DNA of 64,000 bases from Clostridia bacterium (GTDB lineage Bacteria > Bacillota > Clostridia > Christensenellales > Aristaeellaceae). Within the stretch, counting starts at the first letter, position 1. Each line of letters starts with the position of its first letter. The stretch spans positions 62,001 through 126,000 of the forward strand of contig JAFXRG010000022.1 of assembly GCA_017526525.1 (NCBI GenBank). The letters run 5' to 3'. Shown here one piece after another: positions 44,796 through 53,279 of the stretch. Under the pieces are notes generated by a model. The model worked only from the letters and a program-made list of their open reading frames with translations. It was not told where the DNA came from and made no database searches. The translations under genes were made by a program, and so were the position numbers.

Positions 44796-45856
44796 CGCTT
44801 GAATCCGTTTATAAATTAGCATCCTTTTCCGCGTTTGCCTGTGAAGGGGGACCGGCGGACGTCCGGCTGGAAGGGACAACAAAATTGCCGGAGGCTGGAA
44901 GGGATTGCTATTCCGGGACGATTGTTCACCGACGGACGGCAGACGGATGGTTTTTTCATCCCCGGGGAGAGGACCAGATTGGGCTGTATGTGAATCAGGA
45001 TTATACCCTGCTGCGGCTTCTGGGACAGAAAAAGAAAGTAGTTTCCGGATTTACAGAGTGGTTTATCCGGATCGGGCTGGAGTGCTTCCTGGCCCGCCGC
45101 GGATATGTATCCCTTCACGCTGCCGCGGTTGAGAAAGACGGTCATGCGTACGCCTTTTCCGCGCCTTCCGGAGTTGGAAAATCCACACGGGCAGAGGCCT
45201 GGCAGGGAGGACTTGGCGCTGAACTGATCAACGGGGACCGGCCTCTGATTGATGCACGGCGAATGGTTCTGTACGGGGTGCCCTGGGACGGAAAGGAACA
45301 GTGTTTCCGGAATGTTTCCTATCCGTTGAAAGCCATTTGTGAGGTCCGGCGATCCGATTCGGTATATGTCCGGAAGATGAGCTTTGCACAGCGCCGGAAA
45401 CTGTTGCTGAGACAGTGCTTCCTGCCGATGTGGGACACGGAAACGGCGGCTGTTCAGATGGCCAATATTACCGCGATTGCTTCAAAAGCAGAAATTGTCC
45501 GTGTGTTCAGCGGACCGGAGGAAAAGGATGCCTGCGCGTTGTATGACGCGTTAAAAATGAATCAATATTTGAAGGAGGAACCGGATATGAAGGCGAAGGC
45601 GGGTTTTGTTCTGAGGAATGTTGTGGATGAGCATATTCTGATGCCGACAGGAGACAACATCGGGAAGTTTAACGGAACGGTGCTGCTGAATGACGTTTCC
45701 GCACTGGTCTGGGAGAAACTGCAGAACCCGATTTCCCGGGAAGATCTGCTGCAAGCAATCCTGGACGAGTTTGAGGTGGAAAAGGCTGTTGCTTCCGCGG
45801 ACCTGGATAAACTGCTGGAAACGCTGAGAGGCTACGGCATTATCGAGGACGACTGA
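44768..45856 (+). CDS. HprK-like kinase fused to a PqqD-like RRE domain
   Basis: A 362-residue fusion overlapping the transporter gene by 28 nt. The first part resembles HPr kinase-like proteins of RiPP clusters: LHAAAV (H117), P-loop SAPSGVGKST (131-140) and INGDRP. Residues about 274-362 are a PqqD-type RiPP recognition element (LLNDVSALVWEKL, then a C-terminal helical bundle), the domain that normally binds leader peptides for radical SAM enzymes. Such kinases phosphorylate peptides in some lasso clusters; that role here is inferred. An internal AAGGAGG (45572-45578) 8 nt before an in-frame ATG at 45587 could allow a separate 89-residue PqqD protein to be made. Confidence 0.85.
   Translation: MYYYRIAEITLESVYKLASFSAFACEGGPADVRLEGTTKLPEAGRDCYSGTIVHRRTADGWFFHPRGEDQIGLYVNQDYTLLRLLGQKKKVVSGFTEWFIRIGLECFLARRGYVSLHAAAVEKDGHAYAFSAPSGVGKSTRAEAWQGGLGAELINGDRPLIDARRMVLYGVPWDGKEQCFRNVSYPLKAICEVRRSDSVYVRKMSFAQRRKLLLRQCFLPMWDTETAAVQMANITAIASKAEIVRVFSGPEEKDACALYDALKMNQYLKEEPDMKAKAGFVLRNVVDEHILMPTGDNIGKFNGTVLLNDVSALVWEKLQNPISREDLLQAILDEFEVEKAVASADLDKLLETLRGYGIIEDD
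45572..45589 (+). promoter_or_regulatory. Internal ribosome binding site and start for a free PqqD domain
   Basis: AAGGAGG (45572-45578) then ATG at 45587, in frame, exactly at the kinase/PqqD boundary. Strength and spacing are as good as any true start nearby. Confidence 0.5.
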
Positions 45857-45874
45857 CACCATTTTTTACAAAGA

Positions 45875-45910
45875 AAAAGCCGGAGGCTCAGCATGGAGTC
45901 TCCGGCTTTT
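45875..45910. terminator. Bidirectional terminator between RiPP operon and clostripain gene
   Basis: AAAAGCCGGAG (45875-45885) pairs with CTCCGGCTTTT (45900-45910); T tracts on both strands. Confidence 0.8.
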
Positions 45911-45921
45911 GGGGTTTTGGA

Positions 45922-48228
45922 TCAGAAGGTGAGATTTACGCTGTCGGTGTAGTGCACCTGGCCGGAAAGGTCGGTGAGGCCGAAGCAGTACTGGTAGTTT
46001 CCGGCGGGAATGCGGCTCAGGACCAGCTGCAGACCCTCGGCGGGAACGGTGATGGCTTCGCCTTCGTATTCCCTTTCGGTGCCGTCGGGGGAGACGGCGG
46101 TAAACAGCGGATAAATGGTCATGCCGGCTTCCAGCGGAATGGATCCGCGGATGGCGAATCCGTTTTCATCATAGCCCTGGGTGGCGCCCAGCAGTTCGGT
46201 TTTTCCGTCCACGGTGCGGTTGCCCAGCAGGTACATTTTCAGGCCGTTGACTTTTGCGGGGATGACGAAGCGGACGTTTCCGGCGTCATCCTTATACAGG
46301 AATTCGGCACGGACCATCTGGTTTCCCAGCATCGGCCAGGAGCCGTCAAACATGGAGAATACCAGGCCGGTGGACCAGTCCACGGTGATTTCGCCGATAT
46401 TGCCCAGGCGGATGGTTTCATCATCCTGACGGATGCTGAGCACACCGCCGGCGGCGGACAGATGATCCAGGTCCGTTTTGTTGAGCTGGATGGAATAGAT
46501 CATCTGAGAGGAAAGGGACGAGGAAGAGAAATAGGAGTTCGCGGTATCAATGACCGTTTCCGGTGTTACGGCTTCGCTGATGCCGGTCTGGAGGTTCTGG
46601 TTGGTTTCGCCGGGCTGATAGAAATCACTGCCCGTGTTTGCCAGGCCGGACCAGATATTGTTCATCGCCGAGGATGCGGTAACAGGAGACAGCGTGACCG
46701 GTGAGGAGGATTCACTGCCGGTGTCTGCCGGCAGGCCGGACCAGATGCCGCTGGCGGAGGTGGAGCCGGAGGAGCCGCTGCTTCCGGGCTGGTAACCGCT
46801 CCAGATTCCGGAGGAGGAACTGTAGCCGTCCCAGATGGAGCCGCAGTCCGTGTTCAGTCCTGCCCAGATATCGCCGCCGCAGGAGTTCCAGGCGTCATCA
46901 AAGGAACAGTAGTCTCCGTAGTATCCGTCCCAGATATCGCACAGGGAACCGGAGCAGGAATAATCGTCATAATAATCGTCGTAGTAATAGAAATTGGAAG
47001 GTGTATAGGAAGAGGCGGACATGGTATAGCCGGAGGATGCCGCCTGGTTCGTCATGACAACGGCCAGTCCCGCATAGGAACCGCTTTCACTGCTGTAATG
47101 CTCGAGAATATCCTGCCGGTCGTTCCGGACAGTGGCCTGGGGCAGGAAGAAGGACAATCCATGGGCATAGGAAGCGATATCGCTGGTGGTGACGTTATAG
47201 CTGACCGCCTGCCGGGCCGCCTGCTTCAGGTTTTCGCTTTCCTGGGGCAGGAGCGCGGAAAAGGCGGTGCACATATCCTCCACATCCACCAGGTCCGACG
47301 CGTCATAATCCATGAACTCCCCAAAGGAGGTCAGCTGGTTTCTCAGACGGACCACACCGGAAAGATTGTTCTGGATTTCCCTGGCGAGGGATGCGCTGAA
47401 CGCGTTGGCGGCATCCATGACAGAGGGCATTTTGTCCATGGAAACCACGGTCATGGTGGCTGTGGAAGCGTCGCGGCCGCGGGAGTTTTCCGCAATATAG
47501 GTATCCACCATGTTCATGGCGATGCTCTGGGTGGAAACGGAGGGGTTTTCCACAATGGGCTTGATCCACTCATCGTAATTCAGGCCGGTGCCGCTGACCA
47601 GTTCCTGGCTTACCACCGCGTGGTCCGTGAAACCGCACAGATCGTAACACAGATCCACACAGTTCATCAGGCAGCAGTCAAAGGCGATGATGTCCATTTT
47701 TGTGCCGTTCAGGCCGTTTTTCAGACCGGTGCGGAGCTCGGCAAGGGACAGGCTGTCATCCTGGAAGTTCTGGTCGTTGCAGAGGCCGAAAACCGGTCCG
47801 CCGCCATGATCCCAGAAAACCAGGATATAGCGCTTCGCGGGGGCGGCGGACAGGGCGAAAGAGAGAAAATCACTCAGGGTTCCCGCATCGCCCATATTGC
47901 GCCTTCCGGCATCCTTCAGAAGCTCCGGACCGCCGGTGCCGAGACGGTGATACTGCACCGTCCGGGAGGAGATGTTAAACTGCTGCCACCGGGTGCAGCC
48001 GCCCGTGGCGACAATGGCGGTGACGGCGCCGGAACCGCCGATGCCGGTCGAGAGCATTTCCCGGAGATCGCCGGAGGCCTCGCCTTCATCGCTTTCCAGA
48101 TCCGCGCCGCAGATATAGGCCAGGATGGTGACTTCGTTCACGGCGGCCCGGGCCGACGGAAGATCCGTGACGGCCAGGGACAGCATCAGGACGGAGACGG
48201 CCAGCAGCAAGGTCAATATCCTTTTCAA
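45922..48228 (-). CDS. Secreted clostripain-family (C11) cysteine peptidase with IWxG repeats
   Basis: A 768-residue exported protease. Signal peptide at 1-28 (ending SARA), then a C11 catalytic domain with FWDHGGG (H141) and AFDCCLM (C186 in the DxCLM position), the His/Cys dyad of Arg-specific clostripains. Residues about 405-540 are low-complexity Ser/Gly/Tyr/Asp with six I-W-x-G motifs (Trp at 433, 455, 466, 476, 496, 526) and several Cys. The C-terminal 200 residues look like beta-sandwich domains. It converges on the RiPP operon and could process exported peptides or surface proteins; that is only proximity. Starts 41 nt after the small secreted gene, same strand. Confidence 0.88.
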   Translation of the reverse strand: MKRILTLLLAVSVLMLSLAVTDLPSARAAVNEVTILAYICGADLESDEGEASGDLREMLSTGIGGSGAVTAIVATGGCTRWQQFNISSRTVQYHRLGTGGPELLKDAGRRNMGDAGTLSDFLSFALSAAPAKRYILVFWDHGGGPVFGLCNDQNFQDDSLSLAELRTGLKNGLNGTKMDIIAFDCCLMNCVDLCYDLCGFTDHAVVSQELVSGTGLNYDEWIKPIVENPSVSTQSIAMNMVDTYIAENSRGRDASTATMTVVSMDKMPSVMDAANAFSASLAREIQNNLSGVVRLRNQLTSFGEFMDYDASDLVDVEDMCTAFSALLPQESENLKQAARQAVSYNVTTSDIASYAHGLSFFLPQATVRNDRQDILEHYSSESGSYAGLAVVMTNQAASSGYTMSASSYTPSNFYYYDDYYDDYSCSGSLCDIWDGYYGDYCSFDDAWNSCGGDIWAGLNTDCGSIWDGYSSSSGIWSGYQPGSSGSSGSTSASGIWSGLPADTGSESSSPVTLSPVTASSAMNNIWSGLANTGSDFYQPGETNQNLQTGISEAVTPETVIDTANSYFSSSSLSSQMIYSIQLNKTDLDHLSAAGGVLSIRQDDETIRLGNIGEITVDWSTGLVFSMFDGSWPMLGNQMVRAEFLYKDDAGNVRFVIPAKVNGLKMYLLGNRTVDGKTELLGATQGYDENGFAIRGSIPLEAGMTIYPLFTAVSPDGTEREYEGEAITVPAEGLQLVLSRIPAGNYQYCFGLTDLSGQVHYTDSVNLTF
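46609..47016 (-). repeat. Low-complexity region with six IWxG motifs
   Basis: Encodes residues 405-540 of the clostripain-like protein: IWDGY, IWAGL, IWDGY, IWSGY, IWSGL, IWSGL spaced 10-30 residues apart in Ser/Gly/Asp/Tyr-rich sequence. Confidence 0.75.
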
Positions 48229-48269
48229 AACAGAATCCCCCTTCTGTGCTTTTCAGCCGGAGAAACGGA

Positions 48270-48818
48270 TCAGCCGACGGGCTTGAAGGTTGCCAGAATG
48301 GTTTTGAACTGTTCAATGGCTTCGTCCGTGATGGGATGGAAATTTTTCTCATCCGCCAGATAAACCTGGAACTGGATGGAATATCCGTTGGTAATGGTGT
48401 CCGCATATACATAGGTTCCGTCCTCGTCCGTGCACCGGACCAGGACAAAGGGAACGTTATTGACGGTGACGATTTCAAGGAATTCGGGCTGTTCGTCCGC
48501 GAAATCTTCCAGGATGGAATCCTTGTAAGCCTCGATATCCTGTTCACCGGCGTTCCAGAGGGAAATATCCTTCAGGTCGTCATAGTAGATCAGGCAGGCG
48601 GAGACGGTCAGGTCGATATCCTTGGGGCCGCTGAAGTATCCGAGCAGTTCAATGCCCTGTTCAGACAGGTCTTCCAGATTTTCCGTATCGACGGTCCAGT
48701 TTTCCGGAAGATCCAGGGTAAAGTACTTGGTGGTGAAGGTGACTCCGGCTGCCAGGGCGCCGCAGGTCAGGGAAAGAGCCAGCAGGATTGCGACAAAGAG
48801 GGTGGAAATTTTCTTCAT
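48270..48818 (-). CDS. Small secreted protein of unknown function
   Basis: A 182-residue protein with a clear signal peptide (MKKISTLFVAILLALSLTCGALA, cleavage after ALA). The mature part starts with a pattern seen in PsbP/DUF-type stress proteins (FTTKYFTLDLPENWTVD), followed by alternating strands and a C-terminal helix (DEAIEQFKTILATFKP). A lone Cys at 19 lies inside the signal region but not in a good lipobox. Probably cotranscribed with the clostripain-like gene. A TACAAT -10 candidate lies on the minus strand at 48,898-48,903, with a poor -35. Function unknown. Confidence 0.75.
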   Translation of the reverse strand: MKKISTLFVAILLALSLTCGALAAGVTFTTKYFTLDLPENWTVDTENLEDLSEQGIELLGYFSGPKDIDLTVSACLIYYDDLKDISLWNAGEQDIEAYKDSILEDFADEQPEFLEIVTVNNVPFVLVRCTDEDGTYVYADTITNGYSIQFQVYLADEKNFHPITDEAIEQFKTILATFKPVG

Positions 48819-48975
48819 GGTTGGTTTACCTTCCTTTCATCGGGCGGAACGTCCGCCTGTTTTGGCCTGTTGCGGTTCACAGTTCAATGCTTTTACCATT
48901 GTATCATAAAATCTAACGAAATAATCATCCCGCCTGTTCCGGGAAAAAGTATTTCTTTTGCTTTGCCGGACGGGA

Positions 48976-50430
48976 TTACTTCTCCGGATCCGCCGCCTGC
49001 AGGAACAGATCCTTTTTGCACCGGATCATTTCATCCACGCGGAGGATGTATTCCCGGATATTGGCCACGTTGGGGGCCCGGGTAATATGGCCTTCGTCGG
49101 GCCAGATCCGCTTGGAAATGCCGCCGGCGCCCAGGGCGAGAATATGGGAGGTTTCCTCCATCATATCCACGTTATACAGGCAGGCGTGGCCGGGCAGGGC
49201 ATAGCCGGTGTTTTCCAGGTTGCCGGCCATGTATTTCTGGCGGTACAGATAATAAGGCACCATGCCGAGAGTACGGGCGGTTTCCAGCCCCAGCGACACC
49301 ATGCGGGCGGTCATTTCCCCGTCCGGCAGCGGTGCGTTTTCCAGGGACATCCGGGAAGAACGCTTGATGGCCAGGGTGTGAACGGTAAGGGATTCCGGGT
49401 GCAGGCGGAGGGCTTCCTCCATGGTGTGGGTAAATTCAGCTTCTCCTTCGCCGGGAAGGCCCGCGATGACATCCATATTGATATGCGGAAGGCCTTCCTC
49501 CCGGGCCAGGGCGTAAGCCTCCACAACCTGCCGGGCGGTATGGGCCCGGCCGATGATCTGCAGTGTCCGGTCGTTCATGGTCTGGGGGTTGATGGAAATG
49601 CGGGAGATTTCCGCCTCCCGGATGGCGCGGAGCTTTTCCCGGGTCAGGGTATCTGGCCGCCCGGCTTCCACCGTGGTTTCGCAGGCGGAGGGGAAACACT
49701 CCCGGATCAGGCTGAGAAGCCGGCGGAAATCCTTTTCCGGAAGGGCGGTAGGGGTTCCGCCGCCCACATACAGGGCCCGCAGGGAACGGCCGCTTTCCGC
49801 GATCAGGGAGGCGCAGGAACGGATTTCATGCTCCAGGGCATCCATATACGGCGGCACCAGCCGGCCGTCCCCGATTTCCCCGGAGGAAAAGGAGCAGTAG
49901 GCGCAGCGGGTGGTGCAGAAGGGAATGCCGATATATACATCCATAAAGGCATCGTCCGGGGCGGGAAGCAGGCGCTGCACCGCGGCGATTTCCGCCAGGA
50001 GCTGCGCCTTGGGAAGCGTCACATCGTAATCCCGGACCAGCCGCTCCACGGCAGCCTCCGGAGAGAGGCCTTCCCCCAGGGCCTCCAGCATAAGATGCGT
50101 CGGACGGACGCCGGTAAGGCTGCCCCAGGGGGGATGAATGCCGGTCATTTTCCGGCAGAGATCATAAAGGGTCTGCTTGCAGAGACGCCGGGCAGCGCGG
50201 CGTCGGTGCAGATGCTGCACCCGGGGGTCCGCTTCCGAAGGAACCGGCAGGGTGCGCTCCGCGGAAAGCTGGTCAAACCCAAAGGTGATCCGGTAGCTGC
50301 CGGAAAGCTCTTCCGCCCGGAGCACATAACGGGCGGGAGGATCCCAGAAGGCATCCGGAAGACCGAAAAGCCGGGTCATAGCCAGCAGCTCCGGATGAAT
50401 GGTTTCAAGGGCAGCCTGCAGTTCGGTCAT
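48976..50430 (-). CDS. hemZ: HemZ: oxygen-independent coproporphyrinogen III dehydrogenase-like radical SAM enzyme
   Basis: HemN-family radical SAM protein of 484 residues. An N-terminal region of about 160 residues is specific to HemZ (TGVRPTHLMLEAL), followed by the SAM cluster motif CTTRCAYCSF, LYVGGGTPTAL and the EAGRPDTLT and RISINPQTMNDRTLQIIGR motifs. Clostridia often carry it without a haem pathway, so the true substrate here is uncertain. Last gene of the relA-dtd-MBL-recJ-hemZ run; 36 nt from recJ. Confidence 0.9.
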   Translation of the reverse strand: MTELQAALETIHPELLAMTRLFGLPDAFWDPPARYVLRAEELSGSYRITFGFDQLSAERTLPVPSEADPRVQHLHRRRAARRLCKQTLYDLCRKMTGIHPPWGSLTGVRPTHLMLEALGEGLSPEAAVERLVRDYDVTLPKAQLLAEIAAVQRLLPAPDDAFMDVYIGIPFCTTRCAYCSFSSGEIGDGRLVPPYMDALEHEIRSCASLIAESGRSLRALYVGGGTPTALPEKDFRRLLSLIRECFPSACETTVEAGRPDTLTREKLRAIREAEISRISINPQTMNDRTLQIIGRAHTARQVVEAYALAREEGLPHINMDVIAGLPGEGEAEFTHTMEEALRLHPESLTVHTLAIKRSSRMSLENAPLPDGEMTARMVSLGLETARTLGMVPYYLYRQKYMAGNLENTGYALPGHACLYNVDMMEETSHILALGAGGISKRIWPDEGHITRAPNVANIREYILRVDEMIRCKKDLFLQAADPEK

Positions 50431-50466
50431 AAAGCGTTTCTCCAGTCATCCGTATATTCTGAAAGG

Positions 50467-52131
50467 TTATAAAGCGGAGGTGCGAAGGGCTTTGATCTGC
50501 GCTTCCACGGAGGTTTTTCCGTTGTAGCGGCTGAGGAACGGCGTATAGAGGATATCCAGATCCTCATCGGTTTCCCGGTCGCCTTCCTCCCCCAGGCTGA
50601 AGCCAATGCCCTTGAAGGGCATGTTTTCCGGGGTGCGAAGGAACAGCTGGAGATGGGCGCCGTCCCGGCCTACCCGGCGGAGGGTATCCACCCGGGCACC
50701 GGAAAGCAGGAAAAGGGGTGCCGGATTACCGCAGCCGCAGGGCTCCAGCTGGCCCAGCAGGGAAAGGGATTCCTCTGTCCAGACCGGGAAGGGAAGCTCC
50801 GCATCATATTCCAGGCGGCGCCGGAAGCAATCCTCATCGCACTGCTCCCGGATTACATCATTCAGGCGCTGCCGCAGGGCGGGAATGTTTTCCCGATCCA
50901 GGGACAGGCCGGCGGCCTGCGCATGGCCGCCGAAGCGAAGCAGCAGATCGCTGCAGGCCCGGAGCATTTCAAAGATATGAACCCCGGGAATGGAACGGCA
51001 GGAGCCGGTGGCCGGTCCGCCGTCCTCCGGCAGGGAAAGCACGATGGCCGGCCGGTAGAACTTTTCGCAGAGGCGGCCGGCGGACAGGCCGATGAGGCCG
51101 GGGTTCCAGCCTTCGCCGGCCGCGATCAGCACCCGGTCCTCCGGGGAAAAGCCGGAAACCTCCTCAAGGGCCCGGGCGGTGATTTCCCGCTCCATCCCCT
51201 GGCGCAGTCGGTTTTGCTCCTCCAGGGCAGCCGCGTCTGCCAGGGCTTTGTCCTCTTTGCCGGTCAGCAGGAGCCGTACGCCGGCGGAGGCATCCCCCAG
51301 GCGGCCGGCGGCGTTGAGCCGCGGACCGATGCGGAAGGCCAGGTCATCCGCCCGCAGGGGGGCGGAGAGTCCGGCACTCCGGATCAGGGCCCGGAGACCT
51401 GGGCGGGGGGTGGACTCCAGGCGCCGGAGGCCTTCCCGGACGATGATCCGGTTTTCATCCAGCAGCGGAACCACATCCGCCACGGTGGCAACAGCGGCCA
51501 GATCCAGCCGCTTTTCCAGCCCTTCCGCTCCCAGCAGGGCTTGGGTCAGTTTCAGGGCTACGCCGGCGCCGCACAGATGGGGACAGGGATAATCTCCCAG
51601 CAGGGGCTCCAGGATCGCATCCGCCGGGGGCAGGGTTTCCGGCAGCTGATGATGATCCGTTACAATGACGGTGAGCCCCAGGGATTTGGCCAGGCGGACT
51701 TCATCCAGGTTTGAAATGCCGCAGTCCACGGTGATCAGCAGGCTGGCTTTTTCGCTGATTTCCCTTACGGCGGCTTCATGGAGGCCATAGCCGTCCCGCT
51801 GGCGGGAAGGAAGGCGGAAGGAAACCTGGGCTTTCATTTCCGAAAGGGTTTCCAGCAGAATGGAAACGGCGCAGATTCCGTCCGCGTCGTAATCGCCGAA
51901 AATCATGATCCGCTCTCCGGCATCGATGGCATCCCGGATGAGACGGACCGCTTTTTCCATATCCTGCATGAGAAAGGGCGAATGCAGGTCTTTCAGGGAA
52001 GGATGAAGAAAGCGCCGGGTTTCTTCCTCGGTTTCAATGCCCCGGGCACGGAGAAGGGCGGAAAACCACGCGGGAAGGGAAGAAAAGGAAGAGGAAGGGA
52101 TTTCCGGAATCCGGGGCGTGAAGAGCGTCAT
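50467..52131 (-). CDS. recJ: Single-strand-specific exonuclease RecJ
   Basis: 5'-3' ssDNA exonuclease for recombination and mismatch repair. 554 residues with DHH-family motifs: DYDADG (80-85), VDCGISN, VTDHHQLP, and DHHA1-domain GGHAQAAGLS with the OB-fold C-terminus (WTEESLSLLGQLEPCGCGNPAP). Slightly shorter than E. coli RecJ but complete in motifs. Lies in a tight same-strand cluster. Confidence 0.93.
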   Translation of the reverse strand: MTLFTPRIPEIPSSSFSSLPAWFSALLRARGIETEEETRRFLHPSLKDLHSPFLMQDMEKAVRLIRDAIDAGERIMIFGDYDADGICAVSILLETLSEMKAQVSFRLPSRQRDGYGLHEAAVREISEKASLLITVDCGISNLDEVRLAKSLGLTVIVTDHHQLPETLPPADAILEPLLGDYPCPHLCGAGVALKLTQALLGAEGLEKRLDLAAVATVADVVPLLDENRIIVREGLRRLESTPRPGLRALIRSAGLSAPLRADDLAFRIGPRLNAAGRLGDASAGVRLLLTGKEDKALADAAALEEQNRLRQGMEREITARALEEVSGFSPEDRVLIAAGEGWNPGLIGLSAGRLCEKFYRPAIVLSLPEDGGPATGSCRSIPGVHIFEMLRACSDLLLRFGGHAQAAGLSLDRENIPALRQRLNDVIREQCDEDCFRRRLEYDAELPFPVWTEESLSLLGQLEPCGCGNPAPLFLLSGARVDTLRRVGRDGAHLQLFLRTPENMPFKGIGFSLGEEGDRETDEDLDILYTPFLSRYNGKTSVEAQIKALRTSAL

Positions 52132-52167
52132 GCACAGCTCCTTTGCAGCAGTCGGCAGGCCATGGAC

Positions 52168-52758
52168 TTATGCGTCATGGCCGGGATAAAAGGGAAGGGT
52201 TTTTGTCATCGGCATCAGGCGGCGGAGGGAAGCGAAAAGGTCGTGCTCGTTTCCGCCCGGAAGATCCGTGCGTCCCCAGCCGTGTTCAAAAAGCGTGTCT
52301 CCGGTGAAGAGCGCGTCCTCCACCCGGTAGCAGACGCTGCCGGGGGTATGGCCGGGCGTATGCAAAACTTCAATTTCCAGTCCGGCCAGGGAGAGGCGGC
52401 TGCCTTCGTGAAGAAGGTTCGGCCGAAGGGGAGAACCGTCCTTCCGGACCGTGCAAACAGAAACATCCTGCCGGAGAAGCTGCCGGGAAGCGTTCAGCAC
52501 CGGGGAAGTGAGCATCGGCGCGTCCAGCTCGTGAATCAGCAGCGGGGTATCCTTTTCCAGCAGATCGTTCACGGCGCCGATATGATCAAAATGACCGTGG
52601 GTCAGGAGAATCGCGGCGATCCGCTTTCCGGCAGCCGCCCGGAGAATGCGCCCAGGCTCATCCCCGGGATCAATCACAAGGCAGTCTTCCGCCCCTTCCC
52701 GGGAGAGCAGATAGCACAAGGTGGCCACGGGGCCGACGGTGACGGTGGTGATTTGCAT
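52168..52758 (-). CDS. MBL-fold metallo-hydrolase (glyoxalase II-like, YcbL type)
   Basis: A 196-residue metallo-beta-lactamase fold hydrolase. The zinc ligands are in LTHGHFDHIGAV, LHTPGHTPGSVCY, FTGDTLF and the final YPGHDA. The short form fits the YcbL group of glyoxalase II-like enzymes that act on hydroxyacyl-glutathione or similar thioesters. In Clostridia the substrate is uncertain because glutathione is often absent. 14 nt after dtd, so cotranscribed. Confidence 0.9.
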   Translation of the reverse strand: MQITTVTVGPVATLCYLLSREGAEDCLVIDPGDEPGRILRAAAGKRIAAILLTHGHFDHIGAVNDLLEKDTPLLIHELDAPMLTSPVLNASRQLLRQDVSVCTVRKDGSPLRPNLLHEGSRLSLAGLEIEVLHTPGHTPGSVCYRVEDALFTGDTLFEHGWGRTDLPGGNEHDLFASLRRLMPMTKTLPFYPGHDA

Positions 52759-52772
52759 GATCCCTGCCCTCC

Positions 52773-53222
52773 TCAGAACGTTTTCTCGCTGTCCAGCAGG
52801 ATGGTGACGGGTCCGTCGTTGACCAGGGAAACCTGCATATCCGTGCGGAAAATGCCGGTTTCCACATGAAGGCCTTTTTCCCGCCAGCGGGCAATCAGCT
52901 GCTCATAGAGCGCATCCGCCTTTTCCGGCCGGGCGGCCCGGATGTAGGAAGGCCGGCGGCCGCCCCGGGCATCTCCGTAAAGGGTGAACTGGGAAACGGC
53001 GAGGATGCTTCCGCCGGTGTCCAGGACGGACCGGTTCATGACGCCGTTTTCATCATCAAAGATCCGGAGGTTCGGAACCTTTTCCGCCATGTATTTCAGA
53101 TCGGTTTCCGTATCCTCGGCGGAAATGCCGATGAGCACCATCAGCCCGGGACCGACGGCGCCGACGGTTTCCCCGTTGACGGTAACCGAGGAGGAGGTGA
53201 CCCGTTGAACGACACAGCGCAT
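52773..53222 (-). CDS. dtd: D-aminoacyl-tRNA deacylase
   Basis: Removes D-amino acids from mischarged tRNAs. 149 residues, standard length; [15 protein letters not shown] start, SQFTLYGD (catalytic SQxT motif) and the [11 protein letters not shown] motif, with the Gly-Pro pair of the cross-subunit active site. It lies between relA and the MBL gene, an arrangement common in Firmicutes. Confidence 0.95.
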   Translation of the reverse strand: MRCVVQRVTSSSVTVNGETVGAVGPGLMVLIGISAEDTETDLKYMAEKVPNLRIFDDENGVMNRSVLDTGGSILAVSQFTLYGDARGGRRPSYIRAARPEKADALYEQLIARWREKGLHVETGIFRTDMQVSLVNDGPVTILLDSEKTF

Positions 53223-53279
53223 TGAGAAGACTCCTTTTTTCAGACAGTGTGCGGTTTTTTTCCGGAGACCGGCCGGGAA

